The position numbers were made by a program, and so were the translations under genes. From the NCBI GenBank assembly GCA_963971405.1, contig OZ020490.1, positions 24,453,464 through 24,517,463 on the forward strand: DNA of 64,000 nucleotides. Reading direction: 5' to 3'. This DNA comes from Psococerastis gibbosa (lineage: Eukaryota > Arthropoda > Insecta > Psocodea > Psocidae). The number at the start of each line of letters is the position of its first letter. Within the stretch, counting starts at the first letter, position 1. Below, piece by piece: positions 54,578-64,000 of this stretch. The notes beneath the pieces are model-generated. The model saw only the letters and a program-made list of their open reading frames with translations, had not been told where the DNA came from and ran no database searches.

Positions 54578-54960
54578 GGTGCCCATTCCATTGACCGGCT
54601 AGGGCTATTTCCAAAAACGGTGACGTGGTAGCAGACATTCAAGACTTAGGTGGCGTTTCCACCGACATCGCATTGCAGAATTGACGGAAATGTTTATTTT
54701 CCTCTATGCCATAGTTAAAATTGATCAATGATCATACAGTAAAATCACAAACAAACAAACTAAAATTAAAAAATGGCGTCATGGGATATGTTAAGTACAA
54801 ACATTTTAATAGATTTCTATTAAAAAAAACTTCTAATTTCCGTCAATGTCATATGCATTCTGCTATGCGAGATCGGTGGAAACGACACCTAAGTCTTGAA
54901 TGTCTGCTACCACGTAACTGTTTTTGGAAATAGCCCTAGCCAGTCAGTGGAATGGGCACC
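54578..54960. mobile_element. Foldback MITE M3
   Basis: GGTGCCCATTCCATTGACCG to CAGTCAGTGGAATGGGCACC, internal arms with GACGTGGTAGCAGACATTCA. The core matches 42029-42420. Confidence 0.78.
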
Positions 54961-54997
54961 TTAGTCAAATTTCTCATAAAACATCGATCCTAGCTAG

Positions 54998-55271
54998 AGC
55001 CCGGTACACACTGATGATTCTCGTAGTCGTGCCTTGCCGACGTCTTATCTATTGTAGCCAAAGGGCTTGTTGAATGGTGCAAACCCACAGAGGCAACTTG
55101 CGAAGATTTCTCTGATCTGACGTACCTAGCAGAAAACCGTGTTGGCTTCACCCCAGCTTCCGAAATTGTCAAGTCAAATGATCGACCAGAAATCTATTGC
55201 TAGTCCTATGGCTACAATGGAAAGGAAGTCGGAAAATCGCGACTACGAGTATCGCCCGTGTGTACGGGGCC
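54998..55271. mobile_element. Unclassified MITE with about 60-bp imperfect inverted ends
   Basis: GCCCGGTACACACTGATGAT...ACTCGTAGTCG-type sequence occurs at both ends inverted. A second small hairpin (TTTTTGAAGG/CCTTCAAAAA) lies at 55350-55410. Confidence 0.55.
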
Positions 55272-55441
55272 ATGAACGAGTTGAAGAAGACAAGACGTAT
55301 GCTCCTTCTCCTCCACAATATAATAATACCACCTCACCTTTTACCACAGTTTTTGAAGGAGTGGACCTAACCCTGCATAGGCTATTATTGTTCATGCCTT
55401 CAAAAACTGTAGTTACAGTATGTATGATTGTAATGCAATAA

Positions 55442-56000
55442 TATGTATTTATGTAGACATGACGTATAAAACGGTAGAGGATGGTGTCTTCTAATTCTTC
55501 GACTACGAATTTAAACGGCTTTATATGATCGATATTTTATGAGAAATTTGACTTTTTACAAAAAACGTCCTTAGGTGGTGATGTCCAATTTGCCTTGGGG
55601 ACGGGCTACCCACTTGTTCCCATGCTCAATGGTAAGCATGTCTGAGCTTGCCCATTGGTACTTGTAGTCGTTGAGTGAAATACTAACAACTAGATATCTT
55701 GTATGTTTATGTTAGTATTCCGGCAAATTTAAACAAATATTAAACATTTAAATGGCTTGTTCAGTAAATAAGTAAATTAAATAAAAATTACATTAAACTT
55801 TTTGCAAACACCATAAGTTTTGTAATCCCCACAAATTAGCGCGAAACAGTATCTTTCAATAATGAGCGACTTTTAAAAGAATAATAACAAATATTTAACT
55901 TTTAATATTATTATTGATAATAATAAATTAAATAATTTATCAAACAATAAATTACCCTTTATCAAAACTTGTAAATCTAAAATAAAAGTACTTCAATACA
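55442..56000. other. Unassigned AT-rich spacer upstream of the ZBED-like gene
   Basis: No repeat or coding signal that I can support. Confidence 0.4.
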
Positions 56001-56003
56001 TCG

Positions 56004-56036
56004 TGACGTCACACAGCGATCGCGGCCATTTTGTTG
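56004..56036 (+). promoter_or_regulatory. Candidate promoter of the ZBED-like gene (CRE plus YY1-like site)
   Basis: TGACGTCA (56004-56011) is followed by GCGATCGC (56016-56023) and CGGCCATTTTG, the inverse of the YY1/pho core. This CpG cluster is unusual in the AT-rich surroundings and lies about 900 bp above the first coding exon, as expected for a non-coding first exon. Confidence 0.4.
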
Positions 56037-56039
56037 TCC

Positions 56040-56920
56040 GATTTTCTAAATCGTTCGATGATCAAAACAAATTCAGTAGAATCGATTACTTTCAAATTAG
56101 TTTCTTGGGTAAGTTTTTTATTCATGCAAATTTGAACTTAATTTAACATTAAAAGTACTATGCAAAAACAAATTCAATCCAAAACTTGCAGAGCTGAAAT
56201 CCGCATAAAGCCAGTTCGAAGTGCATCTGTGAACATGGATGTGTACAATTTGCTTACGACTTTATTGTCGTTGGTTGGTCGTTGGCTCCAATCGACAACA
56301 AAAAGTTTTCCGGCTACTTATAATGTAATCTGGCAAAAGACAAATAAGTTGTCCGTTTTCTGGCTAAGAAGAGTCAGTGGTCAAGAAACATCTGATGTGA
56401 CAAAAAGTTTAATCTTTGTTTACATTGTAGCGCACCAAAATACCTTGAGAGTTTAGGACTGAGGTTGCTACAACGCTACAGCTTAGTATAATCTTTATAG
56501 GCGGTAGTATGGAAAACTTACTGTGAAATCAGAGAATAGTACAAGTTAACTCTGTGGAATATATCAGTGGAGGTTTGGTAGAGGAAGGCGAATAAACGGG
56601 ATGTCTGAAGAGAGTTAGCGCGAGCTACAGGCTGAAGCTCACTCCGAACTGAAGCTTCGAAGAAGAGAAGAGATTAAATTTCGCGGATTTTGTGGTACCA
56701 GTAAATTAACTTTACTGTGATCGATGGATCATTGGCAAGTATTAGCATTAGATGCTTCTATCGGCAATAATGCAATTTAGGTAATAGAGCAACACGATTA
56801 CACTACGAAAAGATATCAAAATAACAACATATCAGCAGCTAATGACCTAGCCCCCAAAGTGAGCGTACACAACATATCATACTGTATACCTAGGTATATT
56901 ATATATATATTTTTTTACAG
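56040..56920 (+). other. Presumed 5' UTR exon and first intron of the ZBED-like gene
   Basis: A non-coding exon should lie here, because the ATG follows an acceptor. I cannot fix its donor. A 98-codon frame at 56160-56456 has no recognised similarity and is not called. Confidence 0.4.
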
Positions 56921-57134
56921 GCATGTCAGAACGTATTGTGCCATCGCGAATTAGTGGCGAAAAGATTATTGTACCCTACCATAAATTAGTAGTGCCAATT
57001 TCAATGCGGAGTGTCTATTGGAGATTTTTCGGATTCCCTGCAAATGACGCCGGAGAAATTATATCACGTCAAAGAATCATATGCGTCTTGTGTAAGACGC
57101 AAATTGCATACAACAAAAACACTACAAATCTGAG
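56921..57134 (+). CDS. ZBED-like exon 1 found (start codon, first half of BED finger)
   Basis: Acceptor TTTTTTTACAG. MSERIVPSRI then SVYWRFFGFP and RIICVLCKTQIAYNKNTTNL; donor GTAGGT, phase 2. The first two bases before ATG are 5' UTR. Confidence 0.85.
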
Positions 57135-60100
57135 GTAGGTATGCAGGGTTAATGTAGGAATTCAGTCAAATTTTCGAAAATAAAGAAAGAGCAAAATTAT
57201 GAAAATGCAATTGGCTTTGTATAACCAATGCACTAAATTAGGGCCACTAATGCACTATAGAGAGGGATGGCCGATGGCCTAGCAATGCGGGTTCGCTGTC
57301 AATTTGTTAAATTCTTTGTTTTTCACTTTTAACACCCTTCAAATTTTTAATCTTCAGATCCGCCAGGTTCAAATACAAAATATAAAAGTCCCATCCAGAA
57401 CCTTGTCGCAAACTGCGGTCAAAATAAAAATAGCCACCCGGGGGTATTGTGCAATGAAATGAAATGAAATAAAAAACGGCTTATATTAGGCGAGCTTTAG
57501 CCCCGAAGGGCTACTCTACCAGCTAACCTATAGGAGGGTGGTTACACTTACGTCCAGTTCCTTGGGTCCAATTCACCAAGACTGTGAAAAGGTGTGCCAA
57601 TAAGCATGCCCTTTATATAATGTATGCTGTAAAGCAGTGGTTCTCAAACTGTGGTGTGTTTCTTCACTTTTCCCACTTTACCCAACCGGCCGTTTGGGGA
57701 ACTGCACTTGAGGAATCAAAAACCGCCATATTTGGTGTTGTTTTGAATTTGAATTTTGCTATTTATTTTTATTTAATTGAAAAAATTAGCTCTGCGACAG
57801 AAATTAATAAAAATAGGAAACATATGGCAAGAAGTGGACTACAGCAGATGTTCATAAGTTAATATCAAGAAACTTTAGTTAGTTAGTTAGTTAAGTTCGG
57901 TTAGGTTTTTCTATTTCTATGGTAGTAGTAGTAGTAGAGTAGTAGTAGTGTTCGTCGGGTTAATAACGACTTAGGCCTCATATTTGGGCCCATAGAGCGA
58001 CCCCGACTTGACGGTCCTATGCCAGCCCATAGGACAGTGGACCTCCTGATTATAGTGGATTCCGAACCACTTGGGAAACACAGTGAAGTCACACGATTAG
58101 TTCGGAGGTGACCAGGACAAGTCCTACCATGTTTCCCTACCGGCACTGTGCACACGACCAAGTTATCTGCATCTTTGAACCTGCTCTGGCCCGCTGGATT
58201 CAACATGGTATGGCGGCCGGCTATTTCTATGGTTGTCTGAGGTATCCTCTAGCTGAGCTATTTCTATTATTTCCCTTTTCTATCAACATAGTGAATACCC
58301 CTACTTAATATTATATTGCTTACAGAATGCACCTTCAAAGCAGACACCTGCAAGATCTAATGGCCATTGAAGACGAAGCCAGACCATTTCAGAAGCCCAA
58401 AACTAACCAAACTCCAAAAGTATCCAAGAGACAATCCGATACGAGTTTCGTATACTGCAGTCCGGGTACGTCTGTCGTGAACGTGAAGCAGGAGGCGTTC
58501 TATATCGATGAGGAAGGTCGAAATTTGTTGGCCATTGAACCTGCCATAGCAGCCGTTCAAGAGAGTTACGATGATGAGCAGAACAAAAAAGAAGTAAGTA
58601 GCCTAAGGCAGGAGTCGGGAACCCCTGGCTCCCAAGGACTTCTGCTATGGCTCCGCTCGACTAAGGCTAGGTGTCTACTCTTCCACAGAAATTAAGAAAA
58701 ATAGTACCTAGTTATTATATTATATTATATTATTGAAGCCGGCCGCCATACCAAGTTGAATCCAGCGGACCAGAGCAGGTTCAAAGCTGCAGATAAATTG
58801 GTCGTGTGCACAGTGCCGGTAGGGAAACATGGTAGGACTTGTCCTGGTCACCTCCGAACTAATCGTGTGACTTCACTGTGTTTCCCAAGTGGTTCAGAAT
58901 CCACTATAATCAGGAGGTCCACTGGAGTCCTATGGGCCCACACCGTGGCCTGGGACTGTGTCCAACCATACTACTACTACCTAGTTATTATACTTACTAG
59001 GTACTGCACACGTAGATTTTATGTTTTAAAATATTTTACTCTGCTTTATTTGATTTCAATATACACTGTGTATGGCTCTCAGGTGTTGTTTCCAACATCT
59101 GCTTTCAGCATTTCTGCTTTAAGCAACCCTGTCAGCCTGGCGGGGGAGTGAGTCTGTTAACTTGAGCCACCCTCAGGGCAAACTCCTTCACCTCGGGGGA
59201 AAAGGGGAGTTGACTGACAGGGTGGACCTCCTGATTATAGTGGATTCCGAACCACTCGGGGAACATGGTAAAGCCACACGATTAAATGGGAGGTGACCAT
59301 GACTCGACACTCACGTAGACTGACTGGTATAGCTTCAGCGCTTCCACCATGTTCCCCTGCCAACGCTGTGCACACTACCAAGTTTGTGCAGTTTGAAACA
59401 TGTTCTGCTCGCATGGAATCAACATGGTAAGGCCGTTGGCAGAAGATTTGTGAGTTCCGTGAAAATTGGCTCCCTGTAGGAAAAAGGTTCCCGACCCCTT
59501 GCCCAAGGCATAGCTGAGTTATTATCATAGCTCCACGGCTGAAGGTGTTTCTGATCATGAAACAATATCATTTTAATTTCCATTAGGCGGTTATTCCACC
59601 GACGTCAATAGTGATAGTAATGATGGTATTGACGTGGTAGCAGACATTAAAGACAGTCTAAAAATGTCTGCTACCACGTCAATATCACCATTACTATCAC
59701 TATTGACGACGGTGGAATAACCGCCTTACGGTAATTCAATCCTTGAAGAACCTTAGCCGCTTTAACAGCATCCGCCCGCCCTTCATCTGTCGATCTCCTC
59801 CATTGAGCTTCGTGAGGGCCACCAGGACATCATCCTCTTTCCCCGTATGCATTATAAGCAATCATTGGCTTTCAAGGCCGGAGTTACATGACGAAACGTT
59901 TGGAAGTACGCTTTCAGAACGACCAGGACCCATCACTCCGGATTCTACTGCTTCGGTGGGGTCGTCGGATACTGCGGGTTTTTACCCCCCCCCCCCCCCC
60001 CATGTTTTTGCCACTCGAAAAAAAACTGCTTTCTATGTTGGATATTCGCTACTTCGGAAGAAAAAAGGCACAACTCAAAAAATTTCGATATCAACTTAAA

Positions 60101-63100
60101 AACGTTAAAATATTCTATAAAAAATCTATTTTGCGTTAATGTAGTGTGTATATTTTCCGCGCGAGGGCAGTTGGTCGTTTTCTATTTGGCGGGAACCGTC
60201 AGGTAGCCTAATTCATTATTTTAAAAAACTTTAACTTCAATTTCTGTAAATTGATAGATTTAGAGTTATGTCCTTTTTCTTCCATAGTAGCGATGTGTTA
60301 TTGATATGTAAAACTATTGTTTCAGTTACTTCGAGGTGCTACAATAGAACTTGGATCAAACAGTACCAATATGATTAACATGGTTGCCAACTTTACGATA
60401 CACGATTTAGCCCATCCAGACGTGGTTGAAGGCCGTGGATTTCAGCGGTTTATTGTCAACATTATATCACCATGCAGTCTGCCTTCACAGCAAATGCTGG
60501 CCACTGAAATTATTCCTAAGTTGTATGAACAGGAGAAGAAGGTGTGTAAGATTTTGACTTTATTGCTGCTTAAATAAATAAATCATAAATAAATAATCCT
60601 TTATTAAGACATAAGGTGAGAGTACAACACCTTATGTAAAATTGCGTCATGAGAAACAGAACAAATCAGAAACAAAAAAATTGCCACCTGGCAAATTACA
60701 ACTAGGCCTAAGCATTAACTAAATATGTAGCCTAAGTACAATACGGAACAACTATCTACTCGGATTTTAGAACAATGAACTTTAAATTGTTTTCTACTTC
60801 GTCAATGGTGTAAAATACATTATTTATGATGAAGTTCCTTAGATTGTTTTTTAATTTTACAAAAGAAAGACATTTTAAGTTATTTGGCAGTTGATTATAA
60901 AATTGAATCGCCAAGTTACATTTATAAGCAGGCGTAAAGCAGCATAAGACAGATTATGTAAGCAAAGAGTGAGAAGGGATAAAAAAAAGTAGCTCAGAAG
61001 AGACAGCATAAACTATTTTCTGTAATTATCGGATCGTATATAATTAGTAATTACCATGCAGCTATAATAATTCAGTCCGAAAACGGTCCGTTAGTTACAT
61101 ATAATTCTTCAATCTTTCTCCTTCTTTATATGCATCTTCTAGCGATCGAAGATTGGTAATCATCATGGCAATTTGTACCTTGGAGACTTCTGCTCTGAAA
61201 AGAGATGTTCTTCTTCTGCCGGGAGCCCTCTGTCTTTCTATCTTCCCTTGGATTATTACATGCAGAAGACGATACTTTTAGTTCCTCATAGCATAGTAAC
61301 TTAACTTTATATTCCCCAAGTGGTTCGAAATCCTCTAAAATCACCCTGTCAGTGGACTCCCCTTCTTCCTGAGGTGAAGGATTCTGCCCTAAGGGTGCCT
61401 CAAGTGAAGAAACAGACACACTCCCCCCTCCAGGATCCCAAGCTTGCTTACAGCAGAAATCCTGAAAGTAGGTCCTCAATATAGTTCTATATCTCTTGCT
61501 TGGTCTTTCTCTTCTTTATGTTCTCTTTCCCTCTATTCTTTCTCCCAGCGATCTCCTCGCGCACCTGATGTCATCCAGTCCAAACCATTTCCTTCTCGCT
61601 ATCCTCTCCACCAATGGTTCTTCCACCCCGAACTCTCTATCCCTTCCTGTCCTCTGATGGGCTAATGAACTTAATATTAGCCGCTTGTATATTGCTGTTT
61701 GTATTGTGCGGTTTAAAGTTTATCAAAATGTTACAGACATGTAGAGTAGTGTTACGGTCTCTGACTTTCATCCGAAAGGTTGTTGGTTCGAGTCCTACAC
61801 TTCCTACATTTTCTGGCCATGCTTCGGAGGACATTTAAAGCAGGCAGTCCCGGGCCTTCCTAGTTGAGTGTTAGAGAGGGCTGTATAGCCCTAACTCCGC
61901 TAGGTTGGCTTAGTAATAGAACAAAAAAGTCATTATTTATTTATTTTACAGAAATTACATAAAGACATCTCATCGCTGACGGGTTACATGGGCCTTACGA
62001 TTGAAGAATGGGTTTGCAGCAGAAACCGCTTTCATTTGTCAATCTGCGCGTATTACATATCTTCGCGGCAAGAGGTTGAATGCAAGGTATGGAATTCAAT
62101 TGTGTGACATGTCGAAATAAATAAAATTGTAATGCACCTAACTTAAGCAGTTCATAAAAACCTGGGCATGATACGGCTGTGAAACCTCAAACCTGAACCA
62201 TAGCCCATAAGGAACTGAAGAGGCTTAAAACGTTTGAAATGTGGTGTTACAAAAAGGTGCTTTGGATCAGCTGAAGAGACCATGTGACGAGTGAATGAGT
62301 GCTAGAGACTATTGAAGAAGAGAGACAGCTGCTTCCTCATGTAAAAAGTAGAAGAGCGAAATGGGTAGGGCAATCTTAATTTTTTTATGCTGTTTGGCAT
62401 GATCATTCATTTGCTGGATTTTTTCACAGATGCTTTCAACCGTAAACTTCATTCCTAGCATGGATTGCAACCAATGGGAAATGGTACTGGCGAGCGTCCT
62501 CGGTGAATGGGGCATCACGTCGGACCGCGTGACTGCAGTTGTCTGCTCCACCGAGCGAGAGGCCATTTTGAACGCATTCTGTAACCATGGCTATACACTT
62601 GTGCCCTGCTTTGACTACACGATAGAGGTGAGTTTCCAGACGGAGAAGATAATTTATGGACGATTTCAGTTTACACATATCTCTTGATAATTCTCGATAA
62701 TTGCCAACTTGAAAGGAACCAGAATTATTTCACTCATATCCATTGACAATGCTTTGCCTTCTGTCATTTTTTAAAACATACTCTACACTTACTCAATTAT
62801 TATTTAAGAAGCCATTCGTGAGCAGGACTTTTAATAGTTCTGTTCCTTCCATCTTCAGGTCATCCTGTTGAAACCACTGGTCCAGTTTCAAAGTTTTTTG
62901 GTATGTGGTACGATGCTGCAATATCAAGTAGAGTTTGATACGTGAAATACTTTTATATATAAAGTGACAATCGTGTTTGTTCCAGGATTTTTGGTCAACA
63001 ATGTATATGGTAATCCCCGCCCCATTTTGCCGTTTAAATTGTTTATTTTATCATCTCTTATTATTGCAGGAATGTGTTCGTCAATGCTTTCAAAATGAAG

Positions 63101-64000
63101 TAATAAAAGAAATAATTGACAAGCTGCGAGACCAAATAATCTTGCTGAAAAATCATCCGCTTACTTGCGAAGCAATTAACGATCAAATCACAAGTATGGA
63201 GGTAAGTCTATGGCATAGTGGTAGCTTGCTCGTACTTGTGCGAGTCTCTACACATCATGCGATCGGAAATTGGATACATTCATTAAATTGTTTGTATGCG
63301 AATAATCCTTTTTAAGAAAAGTCAAAGTAGCCTACAACTATGTCGTAGACTCAGTTCGTTCATATTTTTTTGATAGTGTGCACAATAGTGGCAAGGGAAC
63401 ATGGTGGGATATGTATATGTAATATTGAAGAAACGAAATACATTTATTTATTATTATTCATTATTATTATTATTATTATTACTTGCCAATTATTGCCAAT
63501 TGGGAAAAGAAGAGATTCAGAAACAAGGTTGAAGTAGATTTCAGAAGAGTGGGACTGGTAGGAAGTGTTGAATAATTAGAAGTGGAGAGATACAGAGTAG
63601 AGGAAGCTCACTGACCACACGGGGAAAATGGAGCTGTTTATATTGAAGATAAATAAATAATTACTTTTTGTTTTATTACTAAGCTAAGCTAGCGGAGTTA
63701 GGGCTATAAAACCCTCTCTTACAGTCAACTAGGAAAGCCCTGGGCCGCCTGTTTTAGATGTCCTCCGAAGCATGGCCGGAAAATGTAGCATGAGTGGGAA
63801 TCGAACCTACAACGTTGCAGGTGAAAGTCAGAGTCCGTACCACTACTCTACATGACCCGACTGATGGTGATGAATATAAGAGACCGCGGCGTCTGCTTTC
63901 CTTACAGTGCAACCTTGTTATGGACGTGGAAGCAGTTTGGCTCTCTACACTGGATATGTTAGAGAACGCGCTAAAATGGCGGGAAACTCTGGAGAAGCAG
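56921..64000 (+). CDS. ZBED-like BED-finger / hAT-transposase-derived gene, at least 8 exons, runs off the right edge
   Basis: Exons are 56921-57134 (ATG 56923), 58326-58593, 60326-60541, 61952-62086, 62430-62627, 62859-62900, 63070-63201 and 63908-64000; 432 codons so far. A BED finger spans residues about 30-80: W33, C54-x2-C57, H73-x4-H78, split by a phase-2 intron. Then an acidic linker, and hAT blocks: VEGRGFQRFI, LTIEEW, WGITSDRVTAVV, CFDYTIE and VWLSTLDMLENAL. In active hAT transposases the first catalytic Asp sits in LT(L/I)DxW and the second in VVxDNAxN; here they are Glu and Ser, and the CxxH His is Tyr. The family binds DNA; catalysis is unlikely. Many introns within the transposase core and clean splice phases point to an old, expressed host gene. 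The third acidic residue and the dimerisation region are beyond the window. Confidence 0.85.
58026..58222 (-). repeat. Left arm of inverted R6 pair flanking ZBED-like exon 2
   Basis: About 200 bp nearly identical in reverse to 58737-58939 (GGACCTCCTGATTATAGTGG, CTACCGGCACTGTGCACACG, ATGGCGGCCGGCT). Confidence 0.85.
58326..58593 (+). CDS. ZBED-like exon 2 (second half of BED finger, linker)
   Basis: Acceptor TGCTTACAG. MHLQSRHLQDLM supplies the two His ligands; the Met is internal. A Lys/Thr/Ser-rich and then acidic linker follows; NVKQEAFYID resembles a SUMO site (VKQE). Donor GTAAGT. Confidence 0.88.
58737..58939 (+). repeat. Right arm of inverted R6 pair flanking ZBED-like exon 2
   Basis: AGCCGGCCGCCAT through GTGCACAGTGCCGGTAGGGA to CACTATAATCAGGAGGTCCA. 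The loop holds exon 2 (58326-58593). Confidence 0.85.
59070..59440 (-). repeat. Interspersed repeat R6, third copy in the same intron
   Basis: Inverse orientation, closer to the 2637-2998 form (CTTTAAGCAACCCTGTCAGC, GTGGATTCCGAACCACT). Confidence 0.7.
59586..59725. mobile_element. 140-bp near-perfect hairpin MITE (PIF-like)
   Basis: Arms of about 65 bp (GGCGGTTATTCCACCGACGT ... AGACAT) with a loop of a few bases. TTA at 59583-59585 and 59726-59728. In intron 2 of the ZBED-like gene, so transcribed as a hairpin. Confidence 0.82.
59868..60000. repeat. R5 fragment and C run
   Basis: GGCTTTCAAGGCCGGAGTTA and ACGAAACGTTTGGAAGT match R5; 17 or so C follow near 59985. Confidence 0.55.
60326..60541 (+). 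CDS. ZBED-like exon 3
   Basis: LLRGATIELGSNSTNMINMV, DLAHPDVVEGRGFQRFIVNI and LPSQQMLATEIIPKLYEQEK, the hAT N-terminal helical block (family VE...F..L). Phase 0 on both sides; donor GTGTGT. Confidence 0.86.
60542..61735 (+). other. ZBED-like intron 3, mostly unassigned
   Basis: About 61115-61215 is an R8/LINE fragment and about 61316-61470 an R6 fragment. 60600-61080 holds nothing that I can name. Confidence 0.45.
61736..61946 (+). mobile_element. tRNA-derived SINE, family 1, abutting exon 4
   Basis: Full-length; its TTATTTATTTATTTT tail runs directly into ACAG, so it provides the polypyrimidine tract of the exon 4 acceptor. Confidence 0.8.
61952..62086 (+). CDS. ZBED-like exon 4 (first catalytic position, D to E)
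   Basis: GLTIEEWVCSRNRFHLSICA then YYISSRQEVECK, aligned to LT(I/L)DxWTS..N..(Y/F)(L/I)....H(Y/F)I. The acceptor tract is the tail of a SINE. Confidence 0.86.
62140..62375 (+). mobile_element. RTE-like LINE 3' fragment
   Basis: Broken plus frames give YGCETSNLN-like, FEMWCYKKVLW-like and ERQLLPHVKSRRAKWVG-like stretches, the ORF2 tail. In ZBED-like intron 4. Confidence 0.6.
62430..62627 (+). CDS. ZBED-like exon 5 (second catalytic position, D to S)
   Basis: VLGEWGITSDRVTAVVCSTE then NHGYTLVPCFDYTIE, aligned to WGI..K....V(T/S)DNA.N and C.AH.L.L. Acceptor TTTTTTCACAG, donor GTGAGT, phase 0. Confidence 0.87.
62859..62900 (+). CDS. ZBED-like exon 6, 42-bp micro-exon
   Basis: VILLKPLVQFQSFL between acceptor CCATCTTCAG and donor GTATGT, phase 0. 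No stop; the position fits the short link after the C.AH block. Least certain exon. Confidence 0.6.
63070..63201 (+). CDS. ZBED-like exon 7
   Basis: ECVRQCFQNEVIKEIIDKLR, DQIILLKNHPLTC and INDQITSME; acceptor TTATTGCAG, donor GTAAGT, phase 0. A helical segment preceding the RW.ST block. Confidence 0.83.
63208..63316 (+). mobile_element. tRNA-like SINE, family 2, beginning at the exon 7 donor
   Basis: TGGCATAGTGGTAGCTTGCT starts 6 bp after the exon end; the body is shortened; it ends TTGTATGCGAATAATCC. Confidence 0.7.
63440..63610 (+). mobile_element. ATT microsatellite and small LINE tail
   Basis: (ATT)n at about 63446-63481, then GAGTGGGACTGGTAGGAAG-type ORF2-tail sequence. Confidence 0.45.
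63650..63856 (-). mobile_element. tRNA-derived SINE, family 1, inverse
   Basis: Full-length inverse copy ending about 50 bp before exon 8. Confidence 0.75.
63908..64000 (+). CDS. ZBED-like exon 8 (VWLST block), cut by window edge
   Basis: CNLVMDVEAVWLSTLDMLEN then ALKWRETLEKQ, matching D...RW(N/S)S.(Y/L).M(L/I). Acceptor TTTCCTTACAG. Still open at 64000. Confidence 0.86.

Noticed and set aside
56160-56456. 98-codon frame upstream of the ZBED-like gene
   Set aside because: No recognised domain, no matching splice link to 56921, and stops nearby; probably chance within the 5' region.
58327-58329. ATG at 58327 as gene start
   Set aside because: The preceding exon supplies the two Cys of the BED finger in phase, so this Met is internal.

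Overview
This is intron-rich, AT-rich nuclear DNA from an insect. The evidence is an insect-type gustatory receptor with the TYhhhhhQF transmembrane-7 motif, genes cut into short exons by GT-AG introns of known phase, and many copies of SINEs, LINE tails and short inverted-repeat transposons. A hemipteran such as a planthopper is my guess from the overall texture; nothing in the sequence proves the order. No prokaryotic features are present.

Six gene models can be assembled from exons with matching splice phase. (1) Minus strand, 1-5883: a gustatory receptor, six exons, C-terminus cut by the window edge. (2) Plus strand, 6730-19832: an Xaa-Pro aminopeptidase (XPNPEP2-like) in which three of five metal ligands and two supporting histidines are replaced, so it is probably a pseudoenzyme with a C-terminal hydrophobic (GPI-type) tail. 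Its signal-peptide exon was not found. (3-5) Minus strand: three tandem paralogues, here called A (23745-30931), B (35283-41305) and C (45664-52481), of a secreted protein family that I do not recognise. All have five exons, intron phases 0,0,0,2, and six cysteines spaced C-x21-C / C-xn-C / C-x21-C. (6) Plus strand, 56921 to the right edge: a BED-finger hAT-transposase-derived (ZBED-like) gene, at least eight exons, whose first two catalytic acidic residues are changed; it looks like a domesticated host gene.

The receptor and the aminopeptidase-like gene are arranged head to head. The A/B/C array fills the middle 29 kb. A and B are recent copies with signs of gene conversion in exon 4; C is an old paralogue without the Tyr/Pro-rich insert.

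Introns and spacers are mostly mobile DNA: two tRNA-like SINE families, RTE-like and other non-LTR 3' ends, a very small LTR element with an acidic-repeat ORF, about 0.85-kb inverted-repeat elements, hAT-type MITEs with 8-bp target duplications and G/C homopolymers just inside the ends, PIF-like hairpins with TTA/TAA duplications, one piggyBac-like MITE with TTAA, and paired inverted tRNA-like units. Several of these touch splice sites or flank single exons. Coordinates of the coding exons are base-exact; those of degraded repeats are approximate.
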